DNA from: Micromonospora sp. WMMD1102
GTDB taxonomy: Bacteria > Actinomycetota > Actinomycetes > Mycobacteriales > Micromonosporaceae
Assembly: GCF_029626265.1 (NCBI RefSeq)
Contig: NZ_JARUBN010000001.1
Location: 3,844,001-3,908,000, forward strand
Direction: 5' to 3'
DNA: 64,000 nt
Shown: positions 8,289 to 17,946 of the stretch, piece by piece
Layout of the letters: every line of letters begins with the position of its first letter
Numbering within the stretch: position 1 is the stretch's first letter
Program-made: the position numbers and the translations under genes
Notes under the pieces: generated by a model
What the model saw: the letters and a program-made list of their open reading frames with translations, nothing else
Database searches by the model: none
What the model was told of the DNA's origin: nothing

Positions 8289-9201
8289 TTACGGAAGTCG
8301 GGCGGTGGCCACGACTGGAAAGTGGTCTGACGCTTCATACGCGAGCGGCGTGTTATGGACGCGGTGCCCGATCACCGAGCACGCGAGCGCGTCTTCCGCG
8401 TCCGGCAGCCGGTGGAGTATGCGGTCGATCCGTCGAGGGCCGTTGCGGTCATGAGGATGGTGGCCAGTCGTGGGCGACCATGGTGCTCGCGTCTGCACCG
8501 CGAGATCGAGGTAGCCGGACTCCGCCAGGATCTGGTCTGGTTGGCGGTCCGTGGGGTACACGATCTCGGGAGGGTCGTCCCCCCAGCGGATCAGGTCGGC
8601 TTCCGTAACAGTGTTGTTCGGGTCCGGGTCGTAATAGGCGCCGTCGAGTTGGCGAGCGCTGATGCTGTTCCAGTCGCCGGCCAGCACGATCTCGCGTCCG
8701 TGGCTGGCGGGTGTGAGCCAGTGGGCGATGAGACGAGCCTCGTCCCGCCGCGTGCCGCGACCAGCCTTTGGCGGTGCGTGGTAGGTGGCGACGGTGATCT
8801 GGTGCCCGCCCAGCTCCAGGGCGACGGAGATGAGGTTGTGCCACATCGGTCCGCCGTCGATACGGCGTAGCGTGCCGGGCACCGGTTCGATGCCGGGACG
8901 CCACATGATTCCGAGGGCGAGGCGGTCGTGACCGCCCGGTGCAACCGCAGCAATCCCCTGCTGGCGGGCGCCAAGAACGTGACATTGCATCCCGGTGGCC
9001 CCGGCAAGGTGCCGTAGTCCCTGGTTCGCGATCTCCTGGCAGTTCTTGCAGGCAGATGATGTCCGGGTCGATCTCATGTATGAGTTCCTCGATCTGTCGG
9101 TACAGCTTTTCCTCACTCTGGCCGGTGCGTCGGTAATCGAGGGTGTTCAGCGAGGCGATTGTCAGCAGTGCGGGAGCGTGCACCATCGGGGTCTCCGGCA
9201 T
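8289..9201 (-). pseudogene. Second EEP-family phosphoesterase, frameshifted near its N-terminus
   Basis: The ATG at 9201 opens a typical EEP start: LLTIASLNTLDYRRTGQSEEKLYRQIEEL, then IDPDIICLQEL with the metal-binding Gln-Glu. The frame is then lost. From about 9038 another frame continues with QEIANQGLRHLAG, then VATYHAP, EIVLAGDWNSIS (GDxN motif), RIDRILHRL and the terminal SDHFPVVATARLP. One extra base around 9038-9040 would join both halves into a protein of about 303 residues with every EEP motif. Either the gene is dead or the base is a sequencing error. It is followed by a gap of 84 bases to the membrane-protein gene. Confidence 0.75.
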
Positions 9202-9298
9202 AGGACGTGCGGCTGGCTTTCACGGAACTGCGCGCGCATCTGGGCTTGGGCCGCGATTGGGGCCAGGATCTTCGGCGTCAATCGATCAACTCGAGCGG

Positions 9299-9961
9299 TC
9301 AGGCGTCTGCCTTATCGGCGCCCTGGTGGTGCGGTTGGGCATGACGAGTCGAATCGGACCTGGAGCTCTGATGGGAAGGCGGCCTCCACATCGGCCAGAA
9401 CGGGGCACCGCCCGGCAGGTGGAACGCTCGCCGTGGGGTGTAGCCGTGTCTCAGGTACAGGTCGCGGGCGCCGGTACTGCTCGCCTCCAGGTAGGCGGCG
9501 AGCCCGTCCCGGTCGAGTAGGTCGTGATGGTCACGCAGTAACGCGCTGCCCCGGCCGGTGCACTGGACTGCTGGCGCGACGGAGAGGAACGCCAGGTGGT
9601 GATGTGGCTCCTTGGGGTGGTGCGCATCGAATACGGCGTCGAGTACTTCGAACCGTTCGGTGTACGGACCGCACGCGGCAGCCAGTCGGCGTTCGTAGTC
9701 CTCCACGAAAGGCATGGGCTGGTCGCGGTGAAACCAAACCGCGACTGCGGAGCGGTCCTCAAGGACCCGCGCCCTGCCAGCTCCCGCCATCGCGTGGCCG
9801 ACCCAGATCTTGAACTGGGCGGCGAGTACCGCTCGGCGGTCGCTGGGTTTGGGCACGAGATAGGCCGTGGGGGCGAGGTGATAGAACGTGGCGGCGATCA
9901 ACATGGCGATGCCGTCGAGGTCGTCCCGGGTGGCGTCGACGATTCGTGGGTGGTCGCTCAT
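9299..9961 (-). CDS. GNAT-family N-acetyltransferase
   Basis: The product of about 220 residues has a GNAT layout: an N-terminal RIVDATRDDLDGIAMLIAATF, a central strand HHHLAFLSVAPAVQCTGRGSALL with the acetyl-CoA pyrophosphate-binding V-x-P-x(4)-G-x-G-x-A pattern (here QCTGRGSAL), and a C-terminal YLEASSTGARDLYLRHGYTP. The last ~25 residues are charged and probably disordered. Its ATG overlaps the stop of the APC permease gene by ATGA, so the pair is translationally coupled and may act on the same small molecule, for example an amine taken up by the permease. The substrate is unknown. Confidence 0.8.
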   Translation of the reverse strand: MSDHPRIVDATRDDLDGIAMLIAATFYHLAPTAYLVPKPSDRRAVLAAQFKIWVGHAMAGAGRARVLEDRSAVAVWFHRDQPMPFVEDYERRLAAACGPYTERFEVLDAVFDAHHPKEPHHHLAFLSVAPAVQCTGRGSALLRDHHDLLDRDGLAAYLEASSTGARDLYLRHGYTPRRAFHLPGGAPFWPMWRPPSHQSSRSDSTRHAQPHHQGADKADA

Positions 9962-11502
9962 GGGTGGGCCGCCAGCACGTCTGCTGCGGTCCGGTCGTCG
10001 TCTGCCCGGGGTCTCGGTGTGGTGGCGCTGAGCCGGCCCGAGGCGCTGCGGGCGCCGAGTCCGATCGTGGCGTAGACCTCGGGGCGGGTGGCCTTGAGGA
10101 TCATCCCCCAGCCGATCCCGAGGAACGCGGCGCCCAGGTACACGGCAGGGATTCCGGTGGCGAGCGGGTGGTCATCGGGCACGCCGAGGAGCGTCGCGAC
10201 GTTGACGATGGCGAGCCCGATGGCGCCCAGCAGTACGAGGGTGGCGATGGTGGGCGCGATGACCCGCCGCCAGGCCGGCTCGCCGTGCCGGTCACGAGCG
10301 AAGAACGCGATGACGGAGATGGAGGTGGTGGTGATGAGGAACAGCACCCCGAGCCCGCCGCCGGTGCCGAGCCAGTAGAACAGCTGGACGACCGGATCCC
10401 AGCCGTTTGTTGCGTACATGATGATCACGGTGAGGCCGATGGCGCTCTGCCAGAGGGAGGCGTTGCGGGGAGCGCCGCTGCGCCGCGCCGTGCGTCCGAG
10501 TGCGGCCGGCAGGACGTGCTCGCGGCCGAGGGCGAACATGTAGCGCGCGGTCGTGTGATGGAAGGAGAACGTCGCCGCGAGGATCGAGGTGACGAACAAG
10601 GTGTGCCCGATGTCGACCATGGCCTGGCCGAAGTGGGCGCCTGCCAGGTTGAAGATGACCTCGGTGCCCTCTGCGCGGGACACCTCCACGATCCGGTCCG
10701 GGCCGGTCGCGACCGTCATGGCCCAGGCCGAGATGGCCAGGATGACGCCGATCAGCCCCACCGACAGGTAGGTGGCGATCGGCACGGTCCGTCGTGGGTC
10801 TCTCGTTTCCTCGCCGAAGGTCGCGCCGATCTCGAAGCCGATGAAGCCCAGGCCTGCCAGGATGACGAGCGCACCGAGGGCGGGCCCGATGAGATTGCCT
10901 GGGTTGAGGGTGTCGAAGGTGACCTGGCCATCGGCGGGGTGGGACAGGTTGCCGATGTTGTAGATCATGATGATGACGATCTCGGCGACCAGGAGGACCG
11001 CCAGGACCTTGCCGTTGAGGTCGACCCGGAGCACCCCGAGGATCGCCGTGAGCGCCCACGCGCATAGCGCGATGATCCACCAGGGGAAGTTGAGACCGAA
11101 CCACTGGTCCAGCAGTGGACTCGTTGCTGCGCCGATCGCGCCGTACAGGCCGACCTGCAAGCCGTTGTAGGCCACGAGTGCGACCCAGGCTGCCCCGACT
11201 CCTATCGGCCGACCGAGGCCCTGGCTGATGTAGGCGTAGAACGCGCCGGTGTTCGTCATGTGCCGTGCCATAGCGACGTAGCCAACGCTGAAAAGGCCGA
11301 GAAGTAGGCCGACGAGTATGAACGCCACGGGAATTCCGGTAAGGCCCGTTGCGGCGTAACCCGTCGTCACCACGCCGGCAACCACCGTGAGCGGGGTTGC
11401 CGCCGACATCACGAAGAACACGACGGCCGGTACGCCAAGCCGGTCGACCGCCAGGGTCGTGCGGACGGGATCGCGCCGGGCAGTTAGCGCGAGCGGAGTC
11501 AT
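9958..11502 (-). CDS. APC-family amino acid/polyamine permease
   Basis: About 514 residues with roughly 12 membrane segments and the typical APC N-terminus (VFFVMSAATPLTVVAGVVTTGYAATG), followed by TNTGAFYAYISQGLGRPIGV and GFIGFEIGATFGEETRDPRRTVPIA, the conserved loop-helix of the family. The ATG at 11502 has GGAGG seven bases upstream. The last ~45 residues are a cytoplasmic, arginine-rich tail. It is a cytoplasmic-membrane importer of amino acids or polyamines by family, coupled to the downstream GNAT gene by a four-base overlap. Confidence 0.85.
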   Translation of the reverse strand: MTPLALTARRDPVRTTLAVDRLGVPAVVFFVMSAATPLTVVAGVVTTGYAATGLTGIPVAFILVGLLLGLFSVGYVAMARHMTNTGAFYAYISQGLGRPIGVGAAWVALVAYNGLQVGLYGAIGAATSPLLDQWFGLNFPWWIIALCAWALTAILGVLRVDLNGKVLAVLLVAEIVIIMIYNIGNLSHPADGQVTFDTLNPGNLIGPALGALVILAGLGFIGFEIGATFGEETRDPRRTVPIATYLSVGLIGVILAISAWAMTVATGPDRIVEVSRAEGTEVIFNLAGAHFGQAMVDIGHTLFVTSILAATFSFHHTTARYMFALGREHVLPAALGRTARRSGAPRNASLWQSAIGLTVIIMYATNGWDPVVQLFYWLGTGGGLGVLFLITTTSISVIAFFARDRHGEPAWRRVIAPTIATLVLLGAIGLAIVNVATLLGVPDDHPLATGIPAVYLGAAFLGIGWGMILKATRPEVYATIGLGARSASGRLSATTPRPRADDDRTAADVLAAHP

Positions 11503-11554
11503 CAGGACGCCTCCATTCAGGTTGGAAATCAGGGTTGGAAATCGGCATGACGGT

Positions 11555-12202
11555 TCAGACCCGGTACGACTGCACCGACTCGCCGACCGCGGCCTCGGTG
11601 TGCGTCAGAAGTTCCCGAAGCTGCGCTGGTGCGTTCTCGACGAGGTCCCGCAAACGCCGATGAGCGGCCGGCGGCGCGTATCGGGTGAGGAGTTCATCCA
11701 TGCCTGTGGCCAGAGTCAAACCGGCCAGGCAATGATCGAGAGGATCCAAGGTGTCACCGCGCAGAAGCCTCGTACCGAGTCTCGCCATCGGCCAATGCGC
11801 GGCGTTGATGTCCGTCGGAACCCAGACTGTGGTCGACCGCAGAATCCCACGCGATCGTTTCGGCCAGACAGCTCTCGCACGCCGCAACCGTCCGGCGACC
11901 TGCTCATATGCCTCTTCGCTGAGGATGTCTAGCCAGCCTCGGATTCCCTGTTCCTCGCTGTGCACCATCTGGTCGAGCACGGTGTGTGCGAGGGAATCGC
12001 TCGGCGGAGTTGCGTCGACGACCGAAAAGCCTCCGTCGCGGAGCCAGATCTTCCGCTCCCACATCAGCTCCGCTAGCAGGGCCGCCGCCAAGCCGAGATC
12101 CATCGATCGCCGGTACAGCTGCGGCTTTCCCGTCACGTCGTGGTGGGCGAGAAGGAAATAGTCATTGGCGAGCGGCACACGATAGTGGGCGGGACGAGGC
12201 AC
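11555..12202 (-). CDS. GPP34 (GOLPH3/VPS74-like) family protein
   Basis: The start is taken as a GTG at 12202 with AAAGGAG upstream, giving about 215 residues, the usual length. Family features are the start ANDYFLLAHHDVTGKP, a helix (LGLAAALLAELMWERKIWLRDG), the hinge WLDILSEEAYEQVAGRLRR, and a C-terminal helical bundle (LAGLTLATGMDELL). Eukaryotic relatives bind phosphatidylinositol 4-phosphate at Golgi membranes. Bacterial members are abundant in actinobacteria and their role is not established. The gene is 53 bases upstream of the permease gene and may start that transcript. Confidence 0.75.
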   Translation of the reverse strand: MPRPAHYRVPLANDYFLLAHHDVTGKPQLYRRSMDLGLAAALLAELMWERKIWLRDGGFSVVDATPPSDSLAHTVLDQMVHSEEQGIRGWLDILSEEAYEQVAGRLRRARAVWPKRSRGILRSTTVWVPTDINAAHWPMARLGTRLLRGDTLDPLDHCLAGLTLATGMDELLTRYAPPAAHRRLRDLVENAPAQLRELLTHTEAAVGESVQSYRV

Positions 12203-12591
12203 GGCTCGGCTCCTTTCCGGGCGCCGTTTGTTTTGGTAGTTCACGTTGCTCGCTTGCACTCAACGCCCCTCGCGCCGATGTCGAACACCCTCGACACCGA
12301 GTTTCGACACGGCCTCGTCGACCTTCCGTTGACGTCGTGCACCGGGCGCCAGGCCAGCGGCGGTGCGCTGACCAACTCGTGACGCCGAATCAGTTAGGGC
12401 TGGTCGCCGTATGTCAAGGATTGTCGACAGATTGAGGCGCCACGCGGACAAGCCGTGTGGAAGGGGTCAGCTGCCCCTCGCCGTCGCGGCCACCTGCCAT
12501 GTCGGATTTTCGTGTCGGCGGTATCCGACACGGGGCACGTTCGGGTTGCCTTGAGTTCCTCAGCGCAGTCAATGTCCGGCGGGAGGCCGCG
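12203..12591. other. Divergent intergenic region, no gene seen
   Basis: About 390 bases separate the GPP34 gene (leftward) from the P-loop gene (rightward). No frame looks coding. It must hold both promoters, but no convincing -35/-10 pair or operator was recognised. Confidence 0.4.
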
Positions 12592-13768
12592 ATGTCTAAC
12601 GTCCCGTACGAGGTTGAGATGGTCCGTTGGACGGGCGGGTCACCGCCCATCAATGAGGCATACCGGTCGTACGAGCGTGGGTTCGTGGCCCTGGTCGGTC
12701 CGCCGGCTGTGGGCAAGAGCACGGTTTCGGCGGCGTTGGTCGCGGACCTGGCCGGCCATCACCAACGCCACCGCCGAACTACGGTGGCGACGGCCTGTTC
12801 AGCGACGGCTTGTCCTCGGGCACGTCGACACACCAGACCGTGAAGGCATCTTCGCGCTGGACTCACGGCAGGCCTACCGGCGGCTGGTGGGAACCGCCCG
12901 GAACAGTCGGCTACTGATCCCCCGCGCGTACCAACTCGACGCGATCTCCGCAGCAGTGCTGTGGGCGGTCGCGAACCTTGACCTGTCGCTGCTGCTCGAC
13001 GACACGAGATTGAACGCCGCCCAAGCCGCCGCGTTCGACTACCGGCGCCTGACCCGCTCCGCAGCCAGCCGCGACGTCGCCGACGACCTCGACCCGGTGT
13101 CACGGCTATGGCTCGGCTCGACATTTTGCGCTGACCACATCCGCCGCCACAGCGCCATCCTGTCCGATGTGCCCCTCTGCTGGACGCGGGAGCAACGCGG
13201 CGAGGAAGCCAGCACATGGCTGTTGTTCCGCCACAGGCTGCACTACCTGCGCCAGACCGCCGAACGTTTCCGAAACGCTTTCCAACCGATGACCCGAATG
13301 TTCTATGTGCCCCCACCAGCGGCGGCGACCTCGTCCACCCCCGAGCGGATCCTGCTGCTACTCGCCGTGGCGTTGATGGAGTCCCTGGACATCCAGACCG
13401 CGGTCACGGACGAACCGGAGTACGGCACTCTCCCGGGACTCGTCCTGGACCAGCGGCACGCGATCATAGCCAGCTGGATCCGCGCCGACGGGATCTGGCA
13501 TGTCGACGTCACCGATCAGCCCAGCCTCCTCGCCGAGTACCACGACGCGCTCGGCTACCTCCGCGCCCACTCCGTCATCGCCGCCGACACGCCGGCCAGC
13601 CGGCTACGCAACCTCGCCGATTACCTGAACCTCGACTGGCAGTGGCTGCAACGCCGCTGCGCCGACCTCAGCCAGTACGGCTTCGCCGGCCTCGCCGAAC
13701 CCCGCAGCCGCCTACTCTCCCTCGACGGTGTCGACCAGGCGTGCCGCTTCGTCGGCACCCTCCCGTAA
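12592..13768 (+). pseudogene. P-loop/regulator-like protein with an internal frameshift
   Basis: An ATG at 12592 (GGGAGG upstream) starts MSNVPYEVEMVRWTGG and then YERGFVALVGPPAVGKSTVSAALVADLAG, with a clear Walker A (GPPAVGKST). This frame ends at 12843 in low-complexity arginines. From about 12760 a different frame carries the rest: HVDTPDREGIFALDSRQAYRRL, YQLDAISAAVLWAVANLD, WLGSTFCADHIRRH, WTREQRGEEASTWLLF, ERILLLLAVALMES and the terminal YLNLDWQWLQRRCADL. I recall this second part from actinobacterial proteins annotated as XRE-like regulators, not as kinases. A frameshift between 12745 and 12830 would make one protein of about 390 residues. The exact site is unclear, and two separate fragments are also possible. 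Confidence 0.55.
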
Positions 13769-13812
13769 TAGGCTCCTACCCACCACCCGCCGCGCTTGTC
13801 GGAAGGACTCTC

Positions 13813-14901
13813 GTGTCTCCGATCCCGACAACACCCCTCCCCCGGGTGGTGGTGTTCGGCCTCGGCGGCACCATCGCCATGACCAGCACCAACGGCGGCG
13901 CGGTACGGCCCACCCTGTCCGCCCGGCAGCTCATCGATGCCGTACCCGGGCTCGCGGAGGCCGGCATCGAGATCGAGGTCGTAGACTTCCGCCGCCGTCC
14001 CGGCGCGTCCCTGACCTTCGCCGACATCACCGAACTCACTACCGCAGCGGCACACGAACTCGACGCGGGCGCGACCGGAGTCGTCGTCACCCAGGGCACC
14101 GACACCATCGAGGAGACCGCCTACCTGCTCGACCTGCTCCACCACCGGCCCGAACCGATCGTCGTCACCGGAGCGATGCGCAACCCCACCCTCGCCGGCG
14201 CCGACGGACCCGCCAACCTCCTCGCCACCATCGCCACCGCCGCCGCCCCAGCCGCCCGCGAACAGGGTTGCCTTGTCGTCCTCGCCGACGAGATCCACGC
14301 CGCCCGGTGGGTCACCAAGACCCATTCCACCAGCGGCGCCACCTTCCGCTCCCTCGACAGCGGCCCGCTCGGCTACGTCCTGGAGGGTCGGGTGCGGATG
14401 CTGACCCGGATGCCGTACCGGCTCACTATCCCCGCTTGCCGCTCCGGCAAGCACGCCAGCGTCGGCCTCTACACTGTCACCCTCGACGACGATCCCACCC
14501 TCCTCAGCGCCACCGGTGCCCGTGTCGACGGGCTCGTCGTCGCCGGTTTCGGCGTCGGCCACGTTCCCGAACCCCTCGTCGACACCCTCACCACCCTCGC
14601 CAGCCGGATCCCGGTCGTCCTCGCCTCCCGTACCCCTGCCGGGCCAACCCTCGTCCGCACCTATGGCTTTCCCGGCTCCGAACAGGACCTCCTCACCCGC
14701 GGTCTCATCCCCGCCGGCTGGCTGCACCCCTACAAGGCCCGGGTTCTGCTGCGCGCCCTCCTCGCCGCCGGAGCGAAACCACAGGACATCGCCACAGCAG
14801 TTACCACCGCAGGTGGGCTCACCGACCCCATCGCCTGGCCGTGGCCCACAGCCAGCCACAACAACGATGATCAACCGGAGACGAGCACGACGGATGCATA
14901 G
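13813..14901 (+). CDS. Type I/II L-asparaginase family amidohydrolase
   Basis: A GTG at 13813, preceded by GGAAGGA, starts about 362 residues. VVVFGLGGTIAMTST holds the first nucleophilic threonine in the GGTIA motif. GVVVTQGTDTIEETAYLLDLL holds the second motif, with the TDTIEE threonine-aspartate pair. Later come VTGAMRNPTLAGADGPANLL and the C-terminal GYVLEGRVRML and PVVLASRTPAGPT. Together these are diagnostic of asparaginases, which hydrolyse L-asparagine to aspartate and ammonia. No signal peptide is present, so it is cytoplasmic. Its stop overlaps the start of the PPC-domain gene by 8 bases. Confidence 0.9.
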   Translation: MSPIPTTPLPRVVVFGLGGTIAMTSTNGGAVRPTLSARQLIDAVPGLAEAGIEIEVVDFRRRPGASLTFADITELTTAAAHELDAGATGVVVTQGTDTIEETAYLLDLLHHRPEPIVVTGAMRNPTLAGADGPANLLATIATAAAPAAREQGCLVVLADEIHAARWVTKTHSTSGATFRSLDSGPLGYVLEGRVRMLTRMPYRLTIPACRSGKHASVGLYTVTLDDDPTLLSATGARVDGLVVAGFGVGHVPEPLVDTLTTLASRIPVVLASRTPAGPTLVRTYGFPGSEQDLLTRGLIPAGWLHPYKARVLLRALLAAGAKPQDIATAVTTAGGLTDPIAWPWPTASHNNDDQPETSTTDA

Positions 14902-15373
14902 CCACGACCTCACCCCAGGCCACATGATCGGCGTCGTCTTCGACCACGGCGACGACTTCTACGCCGCCGTCACCGACGCCTGCCGCACCCACGGCATCAG
15001 GCAGGGTTACATTCCGATGTTCATCGCTGGCCTGTCCACGGCGAAGATCGTCGGCACCTGCCAACGGCTCGACGACCCCGACGCGCCGGTCTGGTCACAC
15101 GTCGACCTGACCAACGTTGAGGCCCTCGGCGGCGGCACGATCGCCTGGGACGACGACACCCAGACGATCAAACCTCACATCCACATCACCGTCGGCCTGA
15201 AACAACACAGCGCTTCGGCCCACACCAGTCACCTGCTGGACGCCACCGTCCAGTTCCTCACCGAAATGCTCATCATCGAGATCAACTCGCCCACGATGTA
15301 CCGGCTGCCGAACTCCAACCTGTACGGCGTACCGCAACTGCGCTTCGGCCAACGAGCCGTAACCGAGGCGTAG
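14894..15373 (+). CDS. PPC-domain (DUF296) protein
   Basis: The ATG at 14894 lies inside the asparaginase gene end, giving 159 residues. The layout fits the plant-and-prokaryote-conserved domain: HMIGVVFDHGDDFYAAVTDACRTHGI, a FIAGLSTAKIVG strand pair, VEALGGGTIAWDD and KPHIHITVGLKQ with the conserved histidines, and a C-terminal EMLIIEINSPTMYR. Bacterial PPC proteins form trimers; some are proposed to bind DNA or small molecules, and the function is unsettled. Tight coupling to the asparaginase gene suggests a shared process. Confidence 0.75.
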   Translation: MHSHDLTPGHMIGVVFDHGDDFYAAVTDACRTHGIRQGYIPMFIAGLSTAKIVGTCQRLDDPDAPVWSHVDLTNVEALGGGTIAWDDDTQTIKPHIHITVGLKQHSASAHTSHLLDATVQFLTEMLIIEINSPTMYRLPNSNLYGVPQLRFGQRAVTEA

Positions 15374-15524
15374 TCCATGCTCGATCGCCTGCTGGTTTCG
15401 AGCAGGAGACGCCTCTGCCCACAGAGTGGGGCGGGCTCTGCCCCACCCGCCGACGCTCCGGCCCATCCGTGGCTTCGAGCTCAGGACATTGTCGCCCAAC
15501 CATCCCGACGGGACGCAAACACGA

Positions 15525-15560
15525 AGGCGTCTGACCCGCTCTCACGCGGGTCGGACGCCT
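15525..15560 (+). terminator. Strong GC-rich hairpin after the asparaginase/PPC pair
   Basis: AGGCGTCTGACCCGC and GCGGGTCGGACGCCT flank the loop TCTCAC, a 15-bp stem with a single G-U pair. No T-run follows, as is common in actinobacteria. It lies about 150 bases after the PPC gene and probably ends that transcript. Confidence 0.7.
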
Positions 15561-15755
15561 TGGGATCTCGGGGTGCTCGCGCGGAGCGTCCTCCCGGCGG
15601 CAGCGCCGCCTCTACTCGCCGCGCTACCCTGCCCCGCTGAGGCCAGAATCCGTTCGAGGATTTCGGACGGCGTCGAGATAATCGTGAGGGTTGTGGCATC
15701 GGGTCACAGCGGTTGATTCTGCGGCGTGGCGACCGACAGAGTTGAGAGGTAGAAC

Positions 15756-16583
15756 GTGGTCGAATCATCCGGTGGTCGGCGGTCCGCCGATGGGTCGGAG
15801 GTTGTCGCTGCACGACACCGGGCGGTGTTGCAACGATTCACCCTCCGTGCCCGTCGTGTCGAGGCGCACTCACTCGCCGCTGACAAGCAGAGGCTGATGG
15901 CGTGGGCCCAGGGAACGATCCAGGTGACGTTCGAGGCTGAGTCGGGCAAGGCGGCGATGAGTTGGGATCTGCCCGACGAAGAGGCACTCGACTCGCTGGC
16001 GGCTCGATGCCGCCCCTTTCTCCTAAACGGTGATCCGGTCTACCACGCGAAAGTGACGAATGCCCTCGGGTTCTTCATTCAGAACGCGCCGGACGCACTC
16101 AGGCAAGATCATCAAAAGATCCGCGAGGGCTGGTGGCCATTGGACCCAGGCGACCGGAGGACGATCGGCTACGAGTCAAGAGCCGGATTGGTTACGGAAG
16201 CATTGGGCGAGTTGGTCACGGACAAGGAGCTGGCCTATGCCTGGCTCTACGGCGACCTCGTGCACGCGGACGACGGGGCGGAAGGTCGCGTACACGGGCA
16301 CGACATCGATGCTCGGTTTCAGGCAGGCACTTTTCTCATCGCGAATGTCGCGTTCCGTACAATTGGAACGCTCAACTTCTTAAGACACGTGCAGCGTGAC
16401 GGATATACGGGGCTCGAAGAGAGTGTTTTCACCGAACGAGTCATCGCTCGCCCTCGGCGCAATTTGACGCTCGCAAAATTCGCCACCGCGCCCGTCGGAA
16501 CACCGATGGCTGCTCTCGAAGCCCTTTTGGACGGCGTTACCGCCCATCCGGACGCGGGCGATAGCGATGCCGAGGCGACCTGA
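15756..16583 (+). CDS. Hypothetical protein, about 275 residues
   Basis: A GTG at 15756 follows GAGAGG. I do not recognise the family. The protein is soluble, with mixed helices and strands, and without signal peptide or membrane segments. Distinct parts are WAQGTIQVTFEAESGKAAMSWDLPDEEALDSL, ALGFFIQNAPDALRQD, and a helical second half (LVTEALGELVTDKELAYAWLYGDLVHAD, LIANVAFRTIGTLNFL). Base composition falls in the last third, with more A and T than its neighbours, which hints at transfer. It stands alone between the terminator and a hydrolase remnant. Confidence 0.6.
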   Translation: MVESSGGRRSADGSEVVAARHRAVLQRFTLRARRVEAHSLAADKQRLMAWAQGTIQVTFEAESGKAAMSWDLPDEEALDSLAARCRPFLLNGDPVYHAKVTNALGFFIQNAPDALRQDHQKIREGWWPLDPGDRRTIGYESRAGLVTEALGELVTDKELAYAWLYGDLVHADDGAEGRVHGHDIDARFQAGTFLIANVAFRTIGTLNFLRHVQRDGYTGLEESVFTERVIARPRRNLTLAKFATAPVGTPMAALEALLDGVTAHPDAGDSDAEAT

Positions 16584-16744
16584 CAGGGAGCTACAGTAGG
16601 AGCCTGAATCGAGCCTGATAGTTCATTACCGTTGTATCCTGACCTACCGGCCGCTCGTCGCGGGAAGGCGTTCCCCTGCAGGCCCGTTATTTGCTCTGGC
16701 CGGGACCCGCAGCAGCCGTGGCGTTGCCGTGGTTGTCGCCGGAG

Positions 16745-17170
16745 GGAATCTCGGCGCTCGCCGATCTCGGGCAGCGACAGGAGGGCGTCCAGGGCGGTCT
16801 GCGATTCCGGGACCGCCTTGTCGACGAGCGGGAGGAAGAGGGTCGATGATCTCGTCGCTTAGCGGCTCGCCGGCCTCCAGCGTCCGGCGCAGGTCAGCGC
16901 GGGCTGCCTCGGCGGAGGCGGAACGGGGCCGGTCACCGCTGCCGGGAAGCTCGATGGTGGCCGCGGCGAAGCCATCCGCCGTGGCGTGCCTGGCCCGCGC
17001 CACCAGACGGGGATACATCCTGCGCATCCCGAGCGGAGGGTGGCCGAGCAGGATCAGCGGGGCCGGCGCCGATGCGGATGCGGGCGTTCACAGGATGCGG
17101 GGATCTCGCCGAGGGTGAACTCGCGCTCGAGGACGCCGTCATCGAGGCGCCGCTCAGTAGTGAATCGCAT
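16745..17170 (-). pseudogene. Dienelactone hydrolase-like alpha/beta hydrolase remnant
   Basis: An ATG at 17170 starts MRFTTERRLDDGVLEREFTLGEIP, then the frame breaks. A second frame gives LILLGHPPLG and MYPRLVARARHATADGFAAATIELPGSGDRPRS, continuing to LEAGEPLSDEIID. A third gives LPLVDKAVPESQTALDALLSLPEIG. In order these match the N-terminal half of actinobacterial dienelactone hydrolase-type proteins. The nucleophile elbow and the C-terminal half are missing. At least two frameshifts plus truncation make this a dead gene. Confidence 0.7.
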
Positions 17171-17784
17171 GGTCGTACCTTTCGGGGAGTGCTCATGAAC
17201 GGCGCTCCCGGACGACCTACCGACCGACCGTGACCCAGCAGGGGAGCACCCAAGTCGAGACGTTCACGGGTACCACCTCCTCGGTCCCTCGCACGGCCAT
17301 CGGGAACTAGCAGCGGCAGCCGTGATCGGCCAAACGTGTTCCGCAGAGGCTCCGTGGCCGGATGCCACCGACAGGCCGCATGCGGTCAGATGCGGTGTGA
17401 GCTCAACGATCACGTCCAGCGACGTGGCCCCTGGCGATCCCTTTTGAGACCCGCTCACCCCGACCGGAGGGGCGGAACCTCACTGGTCTGCCCAGCGCTT
17501 GCCCCGCAAGATCAGTCGTAGGCGGCTCTGCACCACAGCCAGTACGCCGACAGGGGGCGTTCAGGTAAGCAGATTCGCCACGTCGATTGCCGGCAGGCAG
17601 CCGGCTTTCCGCGTTCATCGCTACCGCTGCCTCGCCGGAGGCCGCCGGCCAGAGTCGCCCCGGCGGCCGGAACGCGCGGCCCCCACCCTGGTGGAGTGGT
17701 TGTGTGTCCGCGAGCCGGCACGAGGATGTGGCCTCCGGATCGACAAAGGTGGGCGACGGAGCCAGCACATGACAGGATGGCCCG
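17171..17784. other. Stretch without recognisable genes
   Basis: About 610 bases in which open frames on both strands look like compositional noise. No repeats, hairpins or RNA genes stood out. It adjoins the hydrolase remnant and may be decayed sequence. Confidence 0.4.
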
Positions 17785-17937
17785 ATGTCAGAGCAGCGCC
17801 GGACGCACCAGCGGGACAAATCGACAGACGAGAACCGGAGCCAGCGTCCCTCGACGACCGTGATGATCCCACCTCCGGCGTCAGCCCCGCCGCCACCACC
17901 TCCACCGCCACCGTCGGCGGGAGATTCCGGCGAGTAG
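17785..17937 (+). CDS. Small proline-tailed protein upstream of the DUF6338 gene
   Basis: A 50-residue frame begins MSEQRRTHQRDKSTDENRSQ and ends in a run of prolines and SAGDSGE. It stops 9 bases before the GTG of the DUF6338 membrane-protein gene. The charged N-terminus and polyproline tail look non-random. I recall similar short genes before DUF6338 genes, but the function is unknown. It could also be a leader whose translation sets up the downstream gene. Confidence 0.45.
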   Translation: MSEQRRTHQRDKSTDENRSQRPSTTVMIPPPASAPPPPPPPPPSAGDSGE

Positions 17938-17946
17938 GAACACGAA

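Noticed and set aside
9946..11067. Long plus-strand frame (373 codons) opposite the APC permease
   Set aside because: It is the antisense of a well-supported permease. Its acidic, repetitive product is a GC-composition artefact.
13621..14925. 434-codon minus-strand frame opposite the asparaginase
   Set aside because: The asparaginase frame has all catalytic motifs. The opposite frame is glycine- and glutamate-rich noise.
15374..15524. tRNA or attachment site after the PPC gene
   Set aside because: No cloverleaf or TTCGA arm fits, and no repeat of this segment was seen elsewhere in the window.
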